The notes under the pieces were generated by a model. It worked only from the letters and a program-made list of their open reading frames with translations. It made no database searches and was not told where the DNA came from. Of a DNA stretch of 64,000 nucleotides, positions 52,501 to 59,895 are shown piece after piece (the first letter of the stretch is position 1; every line of letters begins with the position of its first letter). This DNA comes from Candidatus Nitrotoga sp. LAW (GTDB lineage Bacteria; Pseudomonadota; Gammaproteobacteria; Burkholderiales; Gallionellaceae): assembly GCA_003402315.1 (NCBI GenBank), contig QFXI01000005.1:16426-80425 (forward strand), read 5' to 3'. Both the position numbers and the translations under genes were made by a program.

Positions 52501-52936
52501 CCTCAATACCGGCAATGGCGATCAAATCACCATGCAAAACTGGTACAAGGGCACCAACAACCACAGCGTCGCCAACCTGCAACTGGTGCTCGATGCCGGC
52601 AGCTACAATGCCGGTTCGACTGATCCACTGCTCAATCAGCAGATACAGGATTTCAACTTCGCCCTGCTTGCGCAAAATTTCGACCAGGCATTGCTGGCCA
52701 ATCCCACCTTGACTGCATGGAACCTGACCGATTCGCTGTTGAGCGCGCATCTGTCCGGCAGCGATACTGCCGCGCTGGGCGGCGACTTGGCTTACCAGTA
52801 CAACCTGAACGGCAGTCTGGCTGGCATCGGCCTGGTTTCTGCACAGACGGAATTGGGCAGTGCCAGCTTCGGTGTGTTGCCGCAACAACTGCAGCCATTG
52901 GCCAGCTTGCAGACCGGCACGGCGAGGTTGGGGTAA
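46520..52936 (+). CDS. RTX protein with N-terminal lipase-like domain
   Basis: This 2138-residue protein is the likely substrate of the surrounding type I system. Residues 1 to about 240 resemble class 3 lipases (alpha/beta hydrolase): ISFAGTGSNVDWW, the nucleophile elbow GHSMG with S110, and VDLHS with H223 as the probable catalytic His; D131 is one candidate acid. A helical region follows to about 455. From residue 460 to about 1960 come dozens of calcium-binding GGxGxDxLx nonapeptides in blocks, separated by beta domains of the hemolysin-related type (LTLANWYSGD..KVEQVVFSNGTVWD), three of which are near-copies, and two YTL.AN.EN(L/I)TLTGT units. There is no signal peptide, as expected; the last 180 residues, without RTX repeats, should hold the C-terminal secretion signal. 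Phospholipase, esterase or cell-surface roles are all possible. Confidence 0.92.
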   Translation: MANAIELALMAGRVYQSTRDKINWLPDLSSLGWIEFSHQQKPSGFEAISFQKGNEIVISFAGTGSNVDWWANTGGFFGVTSTQLEQAADYYLQVKAIAPVGATISFTGHSMGGGLASLLAVFFGETAVTFDQAPFRNSASVAVANTLLSYLSDPVRGYSAQDLQGLTNFISTAANGGLPNEGNVLDFSVQGEILSAASALRIGSQTSLTHSPDNWFGSSVDLHSQALLTAFLQSDQTAPAQHSFRDVTVKLTDLLKMIFDSKLYYFDPNNTDTSAKENFTERLVRHQNGVAGLVVGETAIVADAMLTRFTADLWKIAQDGGLTLHDGNSSNPDLHELSKALIAFAMQKYYEETTTSAGYNKALFTDLSTANEGSNGIRFDMDDVSKYFALTLAQSGKGGELNQVKGYQDFLYYLNQTNNGLNADERQLIKSLLPYMRDWYVQAGASGMNAADTLNRGAFMLGGNGSDALVGGTKADLLVGNKGDDLLQGGKGNDILLGGKDNDSYVYTSGDGFDTIFDSDGNGSIAYNGAILAGGDQFGDSHVHRNGNGHLYVDVGNGRMVIDGNILIEDQQAGELGLTMAGPAAITTPQYTISGTEDNDDISIGINNVAEDVVDAGAGQDYVFASYGNDIIISGAGSDALDGFAGDDRLYADSIVSVADAIALGNTQVGTSLLGDALSGDSGDDTLIGSNGDDILSGGAGTDLLIGGAGIDYILGDTDWAAGTGRDWGVVNNVLVGGAGGIALWTGNTSDVIYAGAGADRVWGELGNDVIFGEKGADELTGGDGNDVILGGDDNDSILGDYDNIAAMPGNDYLDGGAGDDIIDGNEGDDIIIGGAGVDTLYGGTGKDTYIFNRGDGGDTVYDTRADNNIFRFGAGISSSDITLRLGSLMLDLGNGDSIHIAGFNQSDVFNSSSIGSFEFTDGSILTTDELLARGFDLDGTVNGDIINGTNATDRINGLGGNDSLFGMAGNDTLNGGDGNDQLVGDDGTAAFSGNDLINGDDGDDYIWGNGGDDTLNGGTGNDILQGETGNDNLIGGDGNDKLAGGAGNDTLNGGEGDDIYYYNLGEGIDHITDSGGTDRLVLGNGATIANLRLDVGSLKMVFSDGSELHLDDFDPTNPLAGSIEYFQFSDGQVYTREQMIQTLGFNIQGGSGDSVLSGTALGETITAYAGNDTVTALGGNDTVNGGAGNDTLYGDAGADNLLGGLGDDLLAGGADNDTLDGGAGNDTYLFGRDVGQDIVYDNDTTVGNFDKIQIAADVLPSDVTVGKNGVNLYLSISNPDGTTDKLTLANWYSGDAYKVEQVVFSNGTVWDVPMLDALTKAATQGDDIIDGSSGNDVLNGLGGHDTLRGYAGDDTLDGDTGNDSLYGGDGNDLLRGGAGSDLLQGDAGNDTLDGGAGDDSLYGNEGNDTYLFGRDSGQDIVQYYLTATDNADKVQIAAGLLPSDVIVTRDQNHLFLSINNPDGTTAKLTLASWFGNGVSKVGEVIFADGTVWDEQALKAMTNVPTEGADNIYGTSGDDVINGLGGDDRLYGNAGNDTLNSGTGNDYLEGNEGNDTYVFGRGYGNDVVVEDGRALGNIDTVQMVSGVLPGDVLVSKAGSSLILWISGTSDQLTLVSWFNGGNYGIDQVVFADGTTWDAAKLAAMAQPATMNADLLYGSSGNDNINGLGGDDIIYGYGGDDTLNGALGNDTLYGGAGNDTLIGEGAVDDLFGGEGNDMYVRADDSARITEYANQGIDTVQSSVTHTLGANFENITLTGTAAINGTGNELDNVLIGNSAKNTLIGNAGNDTLNGGAGVDTMLGGVGNDTYIVDSSRDVVSENANEGLDTVQADISYTLAANVENLTLTGTGAINATGNTVDNVLLGNSAINTLTGGAGNDLLNGGAGNDTLKGDAGNDVLEGVDGNDTLSDSAGNNLFNGGAGVDTLIGNTGKELFIGGLGNDTITTGTGADIIAFNKGDGQDTIVASTVTDNTISLGGGIQYANLSMSKSGNNLILNTGNGDQITMQNWYKGTNNHSVANLQLVLDAGSYNAGSTDPLLNQQIQDFNFALLAQNFDQALLANPTLTAWNLTDSLLSAHLSGSDTAALGGDLAYQYNLNGSLAGIGLVSAQTELGSASFGVLPQQLQPLASLQTGTARLG

Positions 52937-53014
52937 GCGATGATGGCGTTTAGAGATTTAATTTGACACAATATCTGGTGGCGCCATTTTGGCGACAGTG
53001 CTAGACTGAGCGCC

Positions 53015-53051
53015 TGTCCTGACATATCAGGACAATTGACTAAATAGGACA
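53015..53051 (+). promoter_or_regulatory. Probable operator of the second toxin-antitoxin pair
   Basis: An inverted repeat tgtcctga (53015-53022) / tcaggaca (53027-53034) with a 4-bp spacer is followed by a third half-site taggaca (53045-53051) ending 3 bp before the antitoxin ATG. Just upstream is tgctagact, a possible extended -10 box (53002-53007). The antitoxin probably binds here to repress its own operon. Confidence 0.6.
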
Positions 53052-53054
53052 ACC

Positions 53055-53366
53055 ATGGGAACAGTTATAGCCAAACAAGACCGTATTGGCGCCCGCGTTT
53101 CGCACGATATTTATGAGACGCTATGCCGGGCCGCTGAATTAAGCGGTGCGACGGTCAACCAGTTTCTGGTGCAGTCGGCGCTGAAAGAAGCGCAGGCCGT
53201 GATTGAGCGTGAACAGGTCATCCGTATGTCCGCGCGGGACTGGAGCTGGATGCTCGGTTTGCTGGAGAATCCACCCAAGCCAAACGCCAAATTGAAAGCC
53301 GCCATGAAGCGTTATCAGAAAACCAAGCGCGACGATGCTGATTCTTCCTTTAACTGGCAGCCATAA
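53055..53366 (+). CDS. DUF1778 ribbon-helix-helix antitoxin, second pair
   Basis: This 103-residue protein has the RHH segment RIGARVSHDIYETLCRAAELSGATVNQFLVQSALKEAQ and the DUF1778 tail with LLENPPKPNAKLKAAMKRY. It should neutralise the overlapping GNAT toxin and repress the promoter through the palindrome at 53015-53051. It overlaps the toxin gene by 32 bp. Its sequence and operator differ clearly from the pair at 11.1 kb, so the two are not recent copies. Confidence 0.93.
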   Translation: MGTVIAKQDRIGARVSHDIYETLCRAAELSGATVNQFLVQSALKEAQAVIEREQVIRMSARDWSWMLGLLENPPKPNAKLKAAMKRYQKTKRDDADSSFNWQP

Positions 53367-53808
53367 TCGACAAGGGTTCGACTGTGGCACGCCAGCTCTG
53401 AACGATTGGTTGTGCAAGGTCGCCAGGCAGCATCAGGACAAAGGGCTATCAAGCACTTTTGTGGCAGTCCTTGAGAGCGACCCCGAGCGCATTTGTGGAT
53501 ACTACGCGCTGACCCTCACCGAAGTTGATCGTCGTTACTTACCCGAGGCTTACCGGAAAAAATTACCGAAGCGGATTCCAGGCATACGCTTGGGACGATT
53601 GGTCATTGATCAACGTTATCAAGGTAAGCGGCTCGGTGAATTACTTTTGATGGACGCTATTTCGCGCGCGCAGCGTGTACATCAGGAAACAGGGGTTGTT
53701 GGGCTTTTTGTCGATGCATTGGATGAACACGCTGCAGGGTTTTATCGGCATTTCGGTTTCATGGCGGCACCTGATAATCCGCTTATGCTATTTTTACCAG
53801 TGGCTTGA
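53335..53808 (+). CDS. GNAT acetyltransferase toxin, second pair
   Basis: The 157 residues contain the family landmarks: FDCGTPALNDWLCKVARQHQ near the start, ICGYYALTLTEVD, the acetyl-CoA loop IRLGRLVIDQRYQGKRLGELLL and the C-terminal AAGFYRHFGFMA with the catalytic Tyr. Relatives acetylate charged tRNA. The start at 53335 lies inside the antitoxin gene, an arrangement common in this family. The pair sits between the RTX gene and the genes for its export partners. Confidence 0.92.
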   Translation: MLILPLTGSHNRQGFDCGTPALNDWLCKVARQHQDKGLSSTFVAVLESDPERICGYYALTLTEVDRRYLPEAYRKKLPKRIPGIRLGRLVIDQRYQGKRLGELLLMDAISRAQRVHQETGVVGLFVDALDEHAAGFYRHFGFMAAPDNPLMLFLPVA

Positions 53809-53859
53809 ACATGGGCATGAAACAACAAACTTCTTAATGGGCAACCGCCTGAAAATCTG

Positions 53860-55224
53860 ATGAACTCTAAACCCACTCTTCTATCCCCGGAGGCGCTGGA
53901 TTTCTCGCCCGGGTTGCTGTCAATACAGGAAAGCCCTCCTGCACGTCTGCCGCGTGCAGTGATGTATACGGTGGGCGTACTGTTCGTCATACTTATAGTG
54001 TGGGCGATCTTCGGCAAACTGGACATCATCGCCAGCGCCGAAGGGCGTCTGGTGCCTGAAACCTACATCAAGATCGTTCAGCCATCGGATGCCGGTATCG
54101 TGCAGGAGATACTGGTCAAAGAAGGCGAGCAGGTAAAGCAAGGACAGGTGTTGATGCGCATGGATACCCAGATCGCCGAAGCGGATGCGAAGACCATAGG
54201 CAACGAGCTTGCAATGCGGTCGTTGCAGTTGCGCCGTATTGATGCAGAGCTGGCTGGTCAAGCTTTGGTAAAGGGGAGCGATGATCCGAGCGATCTCTTC
54301 CACCAAATTGAATCACAGTATCACGACCGCCGCCTATCCTACACAGACGCGCTGGAACAAGCACAAGATGCGTTGAAAAAGTCACAGAACGAATATCACT
54401 CCGCCAAAGAAGTGCTGTCCAAGCTGCAGCAGATCACCCCCATCCTCAAGCAGCAGGCCGACTCATACGCAGACATGGGTAAGGACGGTTACGCCCCGCA
54501 AATGACCGTGCTGGACAAACAGCGCGATTATCTGGAAAAGTCGCAAGATTTGCGCGCACAGCAATCGACGGTCGCCAGCCTCGAGGCCGCTGTTAACCAG
54601 GCCAAAAAACAGATCGACCAGATCACCTCAAAATACCGTAGCGACTTGCAGAACGAGCGAGTGGAAGCGGGTGGCCAGCACCGGAAACTGGAACAGGACT
54701 GGCTCAAGCAGGAACACAAATCTGGGCTGTTGGAGCTAAAAGCGCCGCAGTCCGGTATCGTGAAAGATATTGCAACCCACACCACCGGTACTGTAGTCTC
54801 GCCCGGTACGGTGCTGCTGTCTATCGTCCCGGAGAATGAACCGCTGGTGGCGGAGATCATGGTCAAGAACGATGATGTCGGGTTTGTGCATCCACACCAG
54901 AAAGTCAAAGTGAAGCTGGCAGCCTATCCGTTCACGGAATACGGCATGCTGGAAGGCGAGGTCACCCGCATCCAGGCAGATAGCGATAACGACACCCAGA
55001 CTAAGGATCAATCCCAATCAAAAGACAAACAGCAATCCCCGCCATCGGTGTATAAGGCCATCATCTCGTTAAGCAGCCAGGTACTCGAATCGCAAGGCAA
55101 GAAGCTAAAGCTGGTGCCGGGCATGCAAGTGGTGGCCGAGATCAACCAGGGTAATCGTACCGTGATGAAATATCTGCTCTCCCCGGTGAGAAAAACGCTT
55201 GATGAAAGCGGGCATGAAAGGTGA
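53860..55224 (+). CDS. HlyD-family periplasmic adaptor of type I secretion
   Basis: This membrane-fusion protein links the ABC transporter to the TolC-type channel. The 454 residues have a short cytoplasmic start, one membrane helix (about residues 35-52, VMYTVGVLFVILIVWAIF), a lipoyl/barrel-sandwich segment (GIVQEILVKEGEQVKQGQVLMRMD), a long coiled-coil hairpin (about 90-290) and the returning half (LKAPQSGIVKDIATHTTGTVV). A Gln/Ser/Lys-rich insert near residue 380 is variable in the family. Its stop codon overlaps the next start by one base. Confidence 0.95.
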   Translation: MNSKPTLLSPEALDFSPGLLSIQESPPARLPRAVMYTVGVLFVILIVWAIFGKLDIIASAEGRLVPETYIKIVQPSDAGIVQEILVKEGEQVKQGQVLMRMDTQIAEADAKTIGNELAMRSLQLRRIDAELAGQALVKGSDDPSDLFHQIESQYHDRRLSYTDALEQAQDALKKSQNEYHSAKEVLSKLQQITPILKQQADSYADMGKDGYAPQMTVLDKQRDYLEKSQDLRAQQSTVASLEAAVNQAKKQIDQITSKYRSDLQNERVEAGGQHRKLEQDWLKQEHKSGLLELKAPQSGIVKDIATHTTGTVVSPGTVLLSIVPENEPLVAEIMVKNDDVGFVHPHQKVKVKLAAYPFTEYGMLEGEVTRIQADSDNDTQTKDQSQSKDKQQSPPSVYKAIISLSSQVLESQGKKLKLVPGMQVVAEINQGNRTVMKYLLSPVRKTLDESGHER

Positions 55225-56615
55225 TGGCAGTGGAACGGTGTAACGGGTCGTCGAAATTCGGCCCAATGCGATTCATGTGCTGCATCGTTGGTATTCTTCT
55301 ACTAACGTGCATCAGCCTATCGGCACACGGAGATGATCTGCTGAAAATCTATAAACTGGCGCAAAAAAATGATCCGACCTTCGAAGCAGCGCAGCATGCA
55401 TTCGAAGCCGCCCAAGAAAAGATTCCCCAGGCTAGGGCAGGCTTGTTGCCGGCGTTGAAAGTGAATGGCAACGCCAATGCCACCCATGCCGCTTCCAATT
55501 TTTCCAACAATTTTTCCAATACACCTTATATTAATCGCTATGTACATGCATGGACATGGTCGTTGCAACTGACCCAGCCGCTGATCCGTGTACAGAACGT
55601 CTACGCATACAGGGAATCAGCGTTGCTGGTTGAACAGGCGCGTGCGCAATATAGCCAGGCCGAGCAGGATCTGATTCTGCGGGTGACACAAGCTTATTTC
55701 GATGTGCTGGTTGCCCAGGAAAGCATCGAAGTTGCCGATATGCAAATCAAGACGACGGGGGAACAACGGGCACTGGCCCAACGCGGATTTAAGGCGGGTA
55801 CGAATGCTATTACAGATGTCCACGAAGCGAAATCCCGGTCCGATCTTGCCCATGCACAGCGCATCGCCGCGCAGAATGAACTGGAAGCCAAACAGGCCGA
55901 GCTGGAGAAGGTGGTGGGACAGCCATCCTATACGCTGGCAGCCCTTCAGCCTGCCGTGGTTGTGCCCAAGCCGCAACCTGATAACGCCCGGGCATGGATG
56001 GATCAAGCGCGGGAATACAATCCGGCGGTGTTGGCGCCTAAAGCGGCAGTCAGCGCGGCAGAAGCGGCAGTCAGCAAAAGCCGGGCAGAATATGCGCCGA
56101 CGTTGGATCTGGTGGCTTCATCCGGGAAAAATTATTTATCCGGAAATGTGAGTACCCCGTTCGATTATGAAACACGCGCCAGCACCAGCCAAGCCGGATT
56201 GCAATTGACCATCCCACTCTATGAGGGAGGTACAACCAATTCGCGCGTGACCGAGGCGATCGCCAACAAGAACAAGGCCGCAGCCGAACTGGAAGTGGCA
56301 CGGCGCCAGTCTGGTACCGATGCCAAGCAGGCATACTCGGCCATCGTAAACGGTTTGGCACAGATTGAAGCATTGAAGTCGGCCGTTGAATCCAGCCAAA
56401 GCGCGGTCAAAGGCAACCAGATCGGTTACAAGCTGGGCATCCACATGAACATCGATGTATTGAATGCCGTGCGGCAACTCTATACGGCCCAGCGGGATTT
56501 GTTGAAAGCACGCTACGACACGTTATTTCAGGGGTTCAAGCTCAAGGCTGCTGCTGGCGCGTTGACTGCGTCTGATGTGTTGGAAGTCAACGGGTTGTTG
56601 GGGTATGGAAAATGA
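55224..56615 (+). CDS. TolC-family outer-membrane channel of type I secretion
   Basis: This is the outer-membrane exit duct of the system. The 463-residue protein has a signal peptide after a short charged start (hydrophobic run MCCIVGILLLTCISLSAHG, about residues 18-36) and the two-fold repeated helical pattern of the TolC/CyaE type (DLLKIYKLAQKNDPTFEAA...; LILRVTQAYFDVLVAQE; PLYEGGTTNSRVTEA). I use the ATG at 55224; a GTG immediately before it is in frame. GAAAGG lies just upstream. Overlap with the HlyD-type gene shows co-translation. Confidence 0.94.
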   Translation: MAVERCNGSSKFGPMRFMCCIVGILLLTCISLSAHGDDLLKIYKLAQKNDPTFEAAQHAFEAAQEKIPQARAGLLPALKVNGNANATHAASNFSNNFSNTPYINRYVHAWTWSLQLTQPLIRVQNVYAYRESALLVEQARAQYSQAEQDLILRVTQAYFDVLVAQESIEVADMQIKTTGEQRALAQRGFKAGTNAITDVHEAKSRSDLAHAQRIAAQNELEAKQAELEKVVGQPSYTLAALQPAVVVPKPQPDNARAWMDQAREYNPAVLAPKAAVSAAEAAVSKSRAEYAPTLDLVASSGKNYLSGNVSTPFDYETRASTSQAGLQLTIPLYEGGTTNSRVTEAIANKNKAAAELEVARRQSGTDAKQAYSAIVNGLAQIEALKSAVESSQSAVKGNQIGYKLGIHMNIDVLNAVRQLYTAQRDLLKARYDTLFQGFKLKAAAGALTASDVLEVNGLLGYGK

Positions 56616-56856
56616 AGGGCAGCGTAATTACAATATTGTATTTCTGTTGTGTGTCAAAACGGCTCTAGCCTCATAAAAACCGGAACAACCCACTTCTAAA
56701 ACACGGCAACTCTACTAAACAGGGATTGCCTTCCGTTGTAACAGGCCAATAAGCTGGTAGCCCATTTCAGTTCCCAGGAAAAGAAGGCTGACGTTTTTTT
56801 AATATGTAAATCCCTGTAAATTAGGCCACCACAATTTCAGGATAGCCGGACAGGAT

Positions 56857-59064
56857 TTACTGCGGTGCGCACATCACCACATTTTCATTGATCCAGCCGC
56901 GTGCCACTACTTCCTGGATTGCTGACTGATCGCCGGTTATCCGGTGGTTGCTGTCTATGCCTTTACTAAATCCATTGTTATAGGCGCGATATATCGGCAC
57001 GGTATTAGCGGGGCACGCGCCATTTGTAGGCACCATCGTCAGAAAATCTAGACTTTCAAAATTCCACCGTTTTTGTGTTGCAGGCGTCGTCGCCTGCAAT
57101 TGCTTAAGCTGTGCGCATTCATCGGCGCTAGCTGTATAAAAGTGGGAATTCGGCCCGGGCGACATGCTTCCGTAGAATCGGCAAACAGGCACATTTCCTC
57201 CAGACATGAACGTAGTGCCCGTGCGTTGCCAACGTCCGACAGCTCCGCTGTCAACAAAAGCCTGTTCGCCGGAAGCGGCCGTAATGAAGTAATGGTCTAG
57301 GTCGGGATTGTAATATTCGATGACTGTACCCGCAGCGGAACCGGTGACAAAAGCCGCAGTTACATTCTTGGAGGAATTCATGGCAACAGAACAAGTAGCG
57401 TTGGCGCCACTGCACGCACCGCCCCAACCGGAAAAAACAGAACCCGAAGCAGGCGTAGCGGTGAGTGTTACATTGGCTCCCTGGAAAAAAGGCGCGTTGC
57501 ATTTCGTCCCGCAATTGATCCCGGCCGGGGATGAAGTTATGGTGCCGTTGCCGCTGTTAAATTTGCTGACAGACAGTAAAAATGTCGGACCGGCGTTTAA
57601 CCATTGGTAAAGCGCATCATTGTATGCAATATCAAAACGGCCATATTCATCTGTTCCACCTCCAGAGCAAGTTGGATTTCCTCCCCTCAACTGGCCAATC
57701 AAGTAATGGGCGTTATCAACTGTTTCGAATAAACCGGCGCCACTACTACCACCTTCGGTAATCCCGGAAGTATAGGCAATATCAAGAAATTTCCCGTTAG
57801 CTTTATTTGCGAACGCACACTGATAAGTTTCTGTGTCCGGATTTGTGGCAGTACAGTCCTGAAAAGACTCAAATCTGCCGAAACTTATTTTTTGTAAATC
57901 GCCTTGTGGATGATGAATGCCTGTCACGTAAGCATTCAATTCAGGTGTAACCGAAGACCATCCAGCATGTACCGCACCAGCAGGCGGCAGGCTGCCCAGC
58001 TGCATGAAGGAAGTGTCGGTTACTTGGCTGGCATAGAGCAATGTGGCGCCACCGGTACGCGTCTGGGATTCTGAATTAAGTGATCCGCTATTGCAGGCCG
58101 TAGAACGATAAAACCAAAAAGTTTGTAGTGTTGACGCCACCGTCTGATTGGCGATGCAGTGATTGGCACTAAGAAAATAGGGCGTTCCACTTGACGCCGC
58201 ATCATTCAACAGCGTTCCGGAACACAGAAAACTACTGCCGGAATCGACAAAAATTATCTTTGCCGTGGCCTTGCTTTCAGGATTCCATTCGTTATGGCAC
58301 GACACATCGATTTCACAACTTGCCGCTTGTCCAATCTTGGAAATTTTTTCTCCCGGAGCAGTCAGGAAGGTGCTCAAAAAAAAATGTGAGACGCTGGGAA
58401 TTGCGATTTCAAGTGTATCCGGGCTGATACCCGCCGGTAATTCTATTTCCAGGGTTATTTCTTCGCCCTCGACATGGGGAGACCAGTAAGTGCGGGCCGC
58501 GTCGCTATGATCGCCAGCATCCACATTACGCTGGATGCCCTCCATGATCTCTTTTCCAGAAATTTCGTAGATGACTCCCGCCTCTTGTGAATAGAAACGA
58601 AAGATGGCCGCCACCGGCAAGCGGCGCACCAGAATTCCCAAGCGAATACCTGTAGCCTGGGGTGAGTTAATACTAATCGCTGCGATCTTGCCGCCCTGGG
58701 CCGTGTTCTGCCATTTTAATTGGCTTGCTGTATCCGCGATACTTCCCAGTTGGGGAACATCGCGGCCGAAGCCGATTTTGCGGGGCGTACCGGGGTACGG
58801 CTCAGCATTAGTTTCGGCCGATTTTTTCTCTTTAGGGACGGCGCCAATCGAGATTGAATGTGGTGGGGGGGAAATGCTGGCACGACGGGGTTTTAACGGC
58901 GGGACGCCAGCGTCAGAAAGTGTGGCTGGCCGGACGAAAGATTTAACCCGGCCAGTAGCTGACTCATCAAATGGCTGTGCGTTGGATGGGATGGAGATGA
59001 TCGTCAGTAACATCCACAGGGCAGTTAAAATATTGAAGGTTAAATTGCCAAGCATGATTTTCAT
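56857..59064 (-). CDS. Secreted lysyl-endopeptidase-like serine protease with InlB-type repeat and DUF5648
   Basis: The 735-residue protein begins with a signal peptide ending near IPSNAQ. A propeptide-like region of about 240 residues precedes a trypsin-fold domain with catalytic H302 (SANHC), probable D350 (VTDTSF) and S441 (GGSSGAG); the pattern and paired Cys resemble lysyl endopeptidase (Achromobacter protease I type). Next come a divergent InlB B-repeat-like segment (GNGTITSSPAGINCG ... FSGWGGACSG), then a C-terminal DUF5648 domain (VIEYYNPDLDHYFITA, NSHFYTAS). It is likely Sec-secreted, not a type I substrate. It points towards the TolC gene and probably has its own promoter in the 464-bp spacer upstream. 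Confidence 0.88.
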   Translation of the reverse strand: MKIMLGNLTFNILTALWMLLTIISIPSNAQPFDESATGRVKSFVRPATLSDAGVPPLKPRRASISPPPHSISIGAVPKEKKSAETNAEPYPGTPRKIGFGRDVPQLGSIADTASQLKWQNTAQGGKIAAISINSPQATGIRLGILVRRLPVAAIFRFYSQEAGVIYEISGKEIMEGIQRNVDAGDHSDAARTYWSPHVEGEEITLEIELPAGISPDTLEIAIPSVSHFFLSTFLTAPGEKISKIGQAASCEIDVSCHNEWNPESKATAKIIFVDSGSSFLCSGTLLNDAASSGTPYFLSANHCIANQTVASTLQTFWFYRSTACNSGSLNSESQTRTGGATLLYASQVTDTSFMQLGSLPPAGAVHAGWSSVTPELNAYVTGIHHPQGDLQKISFGRFESFQDCTATNPDTETYQCAFANKANGKFLDIAYTSGITEGGSSGAGLFETVDNAHYLIGQLRGGNPTCSGGGTDEYGRFDIAYNDALYQWLNAGPTFLLSVSKFNSGNGTITSSPAGINCGTKCNAPFFQGANVTLTATPASGSVFSGWGGACSGANATCSVAMNSSKNVTAAFVTGSAAGTVIEYYNPDLDHYFITAASGEQAFVDSGAVGRWQRTGTTFMSGGNVPVCRFYGSMSPGPNSHFYTASADECAQLKQLQATTPATQKRWNFESLDFLTMVPTNGACPANTVPIYRAYNNGFSKGIDSNHRITGDQSAIQEVVARGWINENVVMCAPQ

Positions 59065-59165
59065 TGTGTTTGCTATATTTATGTATCTTACAATACATTA
59101 CATCTAATCCCACAAAGCTTGAGCACGTTTATAACTACTGATCCGACAGGGTAAAATATTAACTT

Positions 59166-59221
59166 CGTTCGGGCTGATTTTGTCGAAATCCATTCACCTT
59201 TCGGCAGGCTCAAGGCGAACG
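59166..59221. repeat. REP-like palindromic element
   Basis: cgttcg...cgaaa (59166-59186) and tttcgg...cgaacg (59200-59221) form an imperfect inverted repeat. The right arm in reverse orientation reads cgttcgccttgagcctgccg, which matches the widespread bacterial repeat core of the form cgttcg..ctgagc.tgtcgaa. Related fragments (gagcctgtc) occur at 33604 and 42810. Confidence 0.65.
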
Positions 59222-59288
59222 GACTTCAAACATAATTTGGCTAAATCAATAACACGCCATCCTCGCTATAAAGGGAATTATATGACTG

Positions 59289-59321
59289 AAAAAAGCCCCT
59301 GAATCTAATTAAAACAGGGGC
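59289..59321 (-). terminator. Terminator-like hairpin (minus strand)
   Basis: gcccctg (59295-59301) and caggggc (59315-59321) form a 7-bp stem; on the minus strand it is followed by TTTTTT (59294-59289). The genes to its right are on the plus strand, so it has no obvious transcript to end; it may protect the protease gene from antisense reading or be a relic. Confidence 0.45.
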
Positions 59322-59528
59322 GAATGTCTTAACTAATGGGAGAGGTTAAGACTTCACGTTCTAAGGAGGAAAAACGTGGTATAGCTTGCGCTATACAGTG
59401 TATATAGGCCGGAGTACCATGAAATAGTTCCACTGTAATTGCGGTGGGATGATTTTTTATTGATGGGCGCTGACCAAATAAGCACGGTTGGGATCTGCAT
59501 AAAAATTTCAATTTAGAGGAAGTGTCTT

Positions 59529-59825
59529 ATGTCCGTGACTCTGATTAACTTATTTGCAGTTCCGAATGGTAAGGAAGATGAATTTGTTAAGCTTTGGGAG
59601 GCTATAAAAGTAGATATTACCAAGCAGCCTGGGTTCATCAGTGGGAAGTTTCACAAGAGCCTCAAGCCGGATAGTCGATTCAATTTTATCAATGTGGCTT
59701 TGTGGGAAAATGAAGAGATATATTGGAAGGCCTTTGAAAAAAGCGCAGCGCCTATGAAAGAGAAGTTACAACAAATGGGTGTGGAAATGATCCCGGCTCT
59801 TTATAACGCCATCTCCGAATATTAA
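59529..59825 (+). CDS. ABM-family (antibiotic biosynthesis monooxygenase) protein
   Basis: This 98-residue protein has the dimeric alpha/beta-barrel ABM pattern: [35 protein letters not shown], and [18 protein letters not shown]. Members include heme-degrading and quinol monooxygenases as well as proteins of unknown role; without further residues I cannot choose. AGAGGAAG precedes the ATG. gloA follows on the same strand 70 bp downstream. Confidence 0.85.
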   Translation: MSVTLINLFAVPNGKEDEFVKLWEAIKVDITKQPGFISGKFHKSLKPDSRFNFINVALWENEEIYWKAFEKSAAPMKEKLQQMGVEMIPALYNAISEY

Positions 59826-59895
59826 GTCAAGATATACCACAGTTGCTCTTTGCTGCTTGCGGCGGGGTGCTTTATTTAATCAGTTGGAGACACCT

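Larger units (their letters stand above)
59065..59528. other. 464-bp divergent spacer
   Basis: The spacer between the protease gene (minus) and the ABM-family gene (plus) holds a REP-like inverted repeat (59166-59221) and a terminator-like hairpin (59289-59321). The rest shows no gene. AGAGGAAG lies 6-7 nt before the ATG at 59529. Confidence 0.5.

Noticed and set aside
47500..52900. Long open frames on the minus strand and in other plus frames inside the RTX gene
   Set aside because: They mirror the repetitive glycine/aspartate codons of the RTX repeats; none has a ribosome binding site or a recognisable domain.
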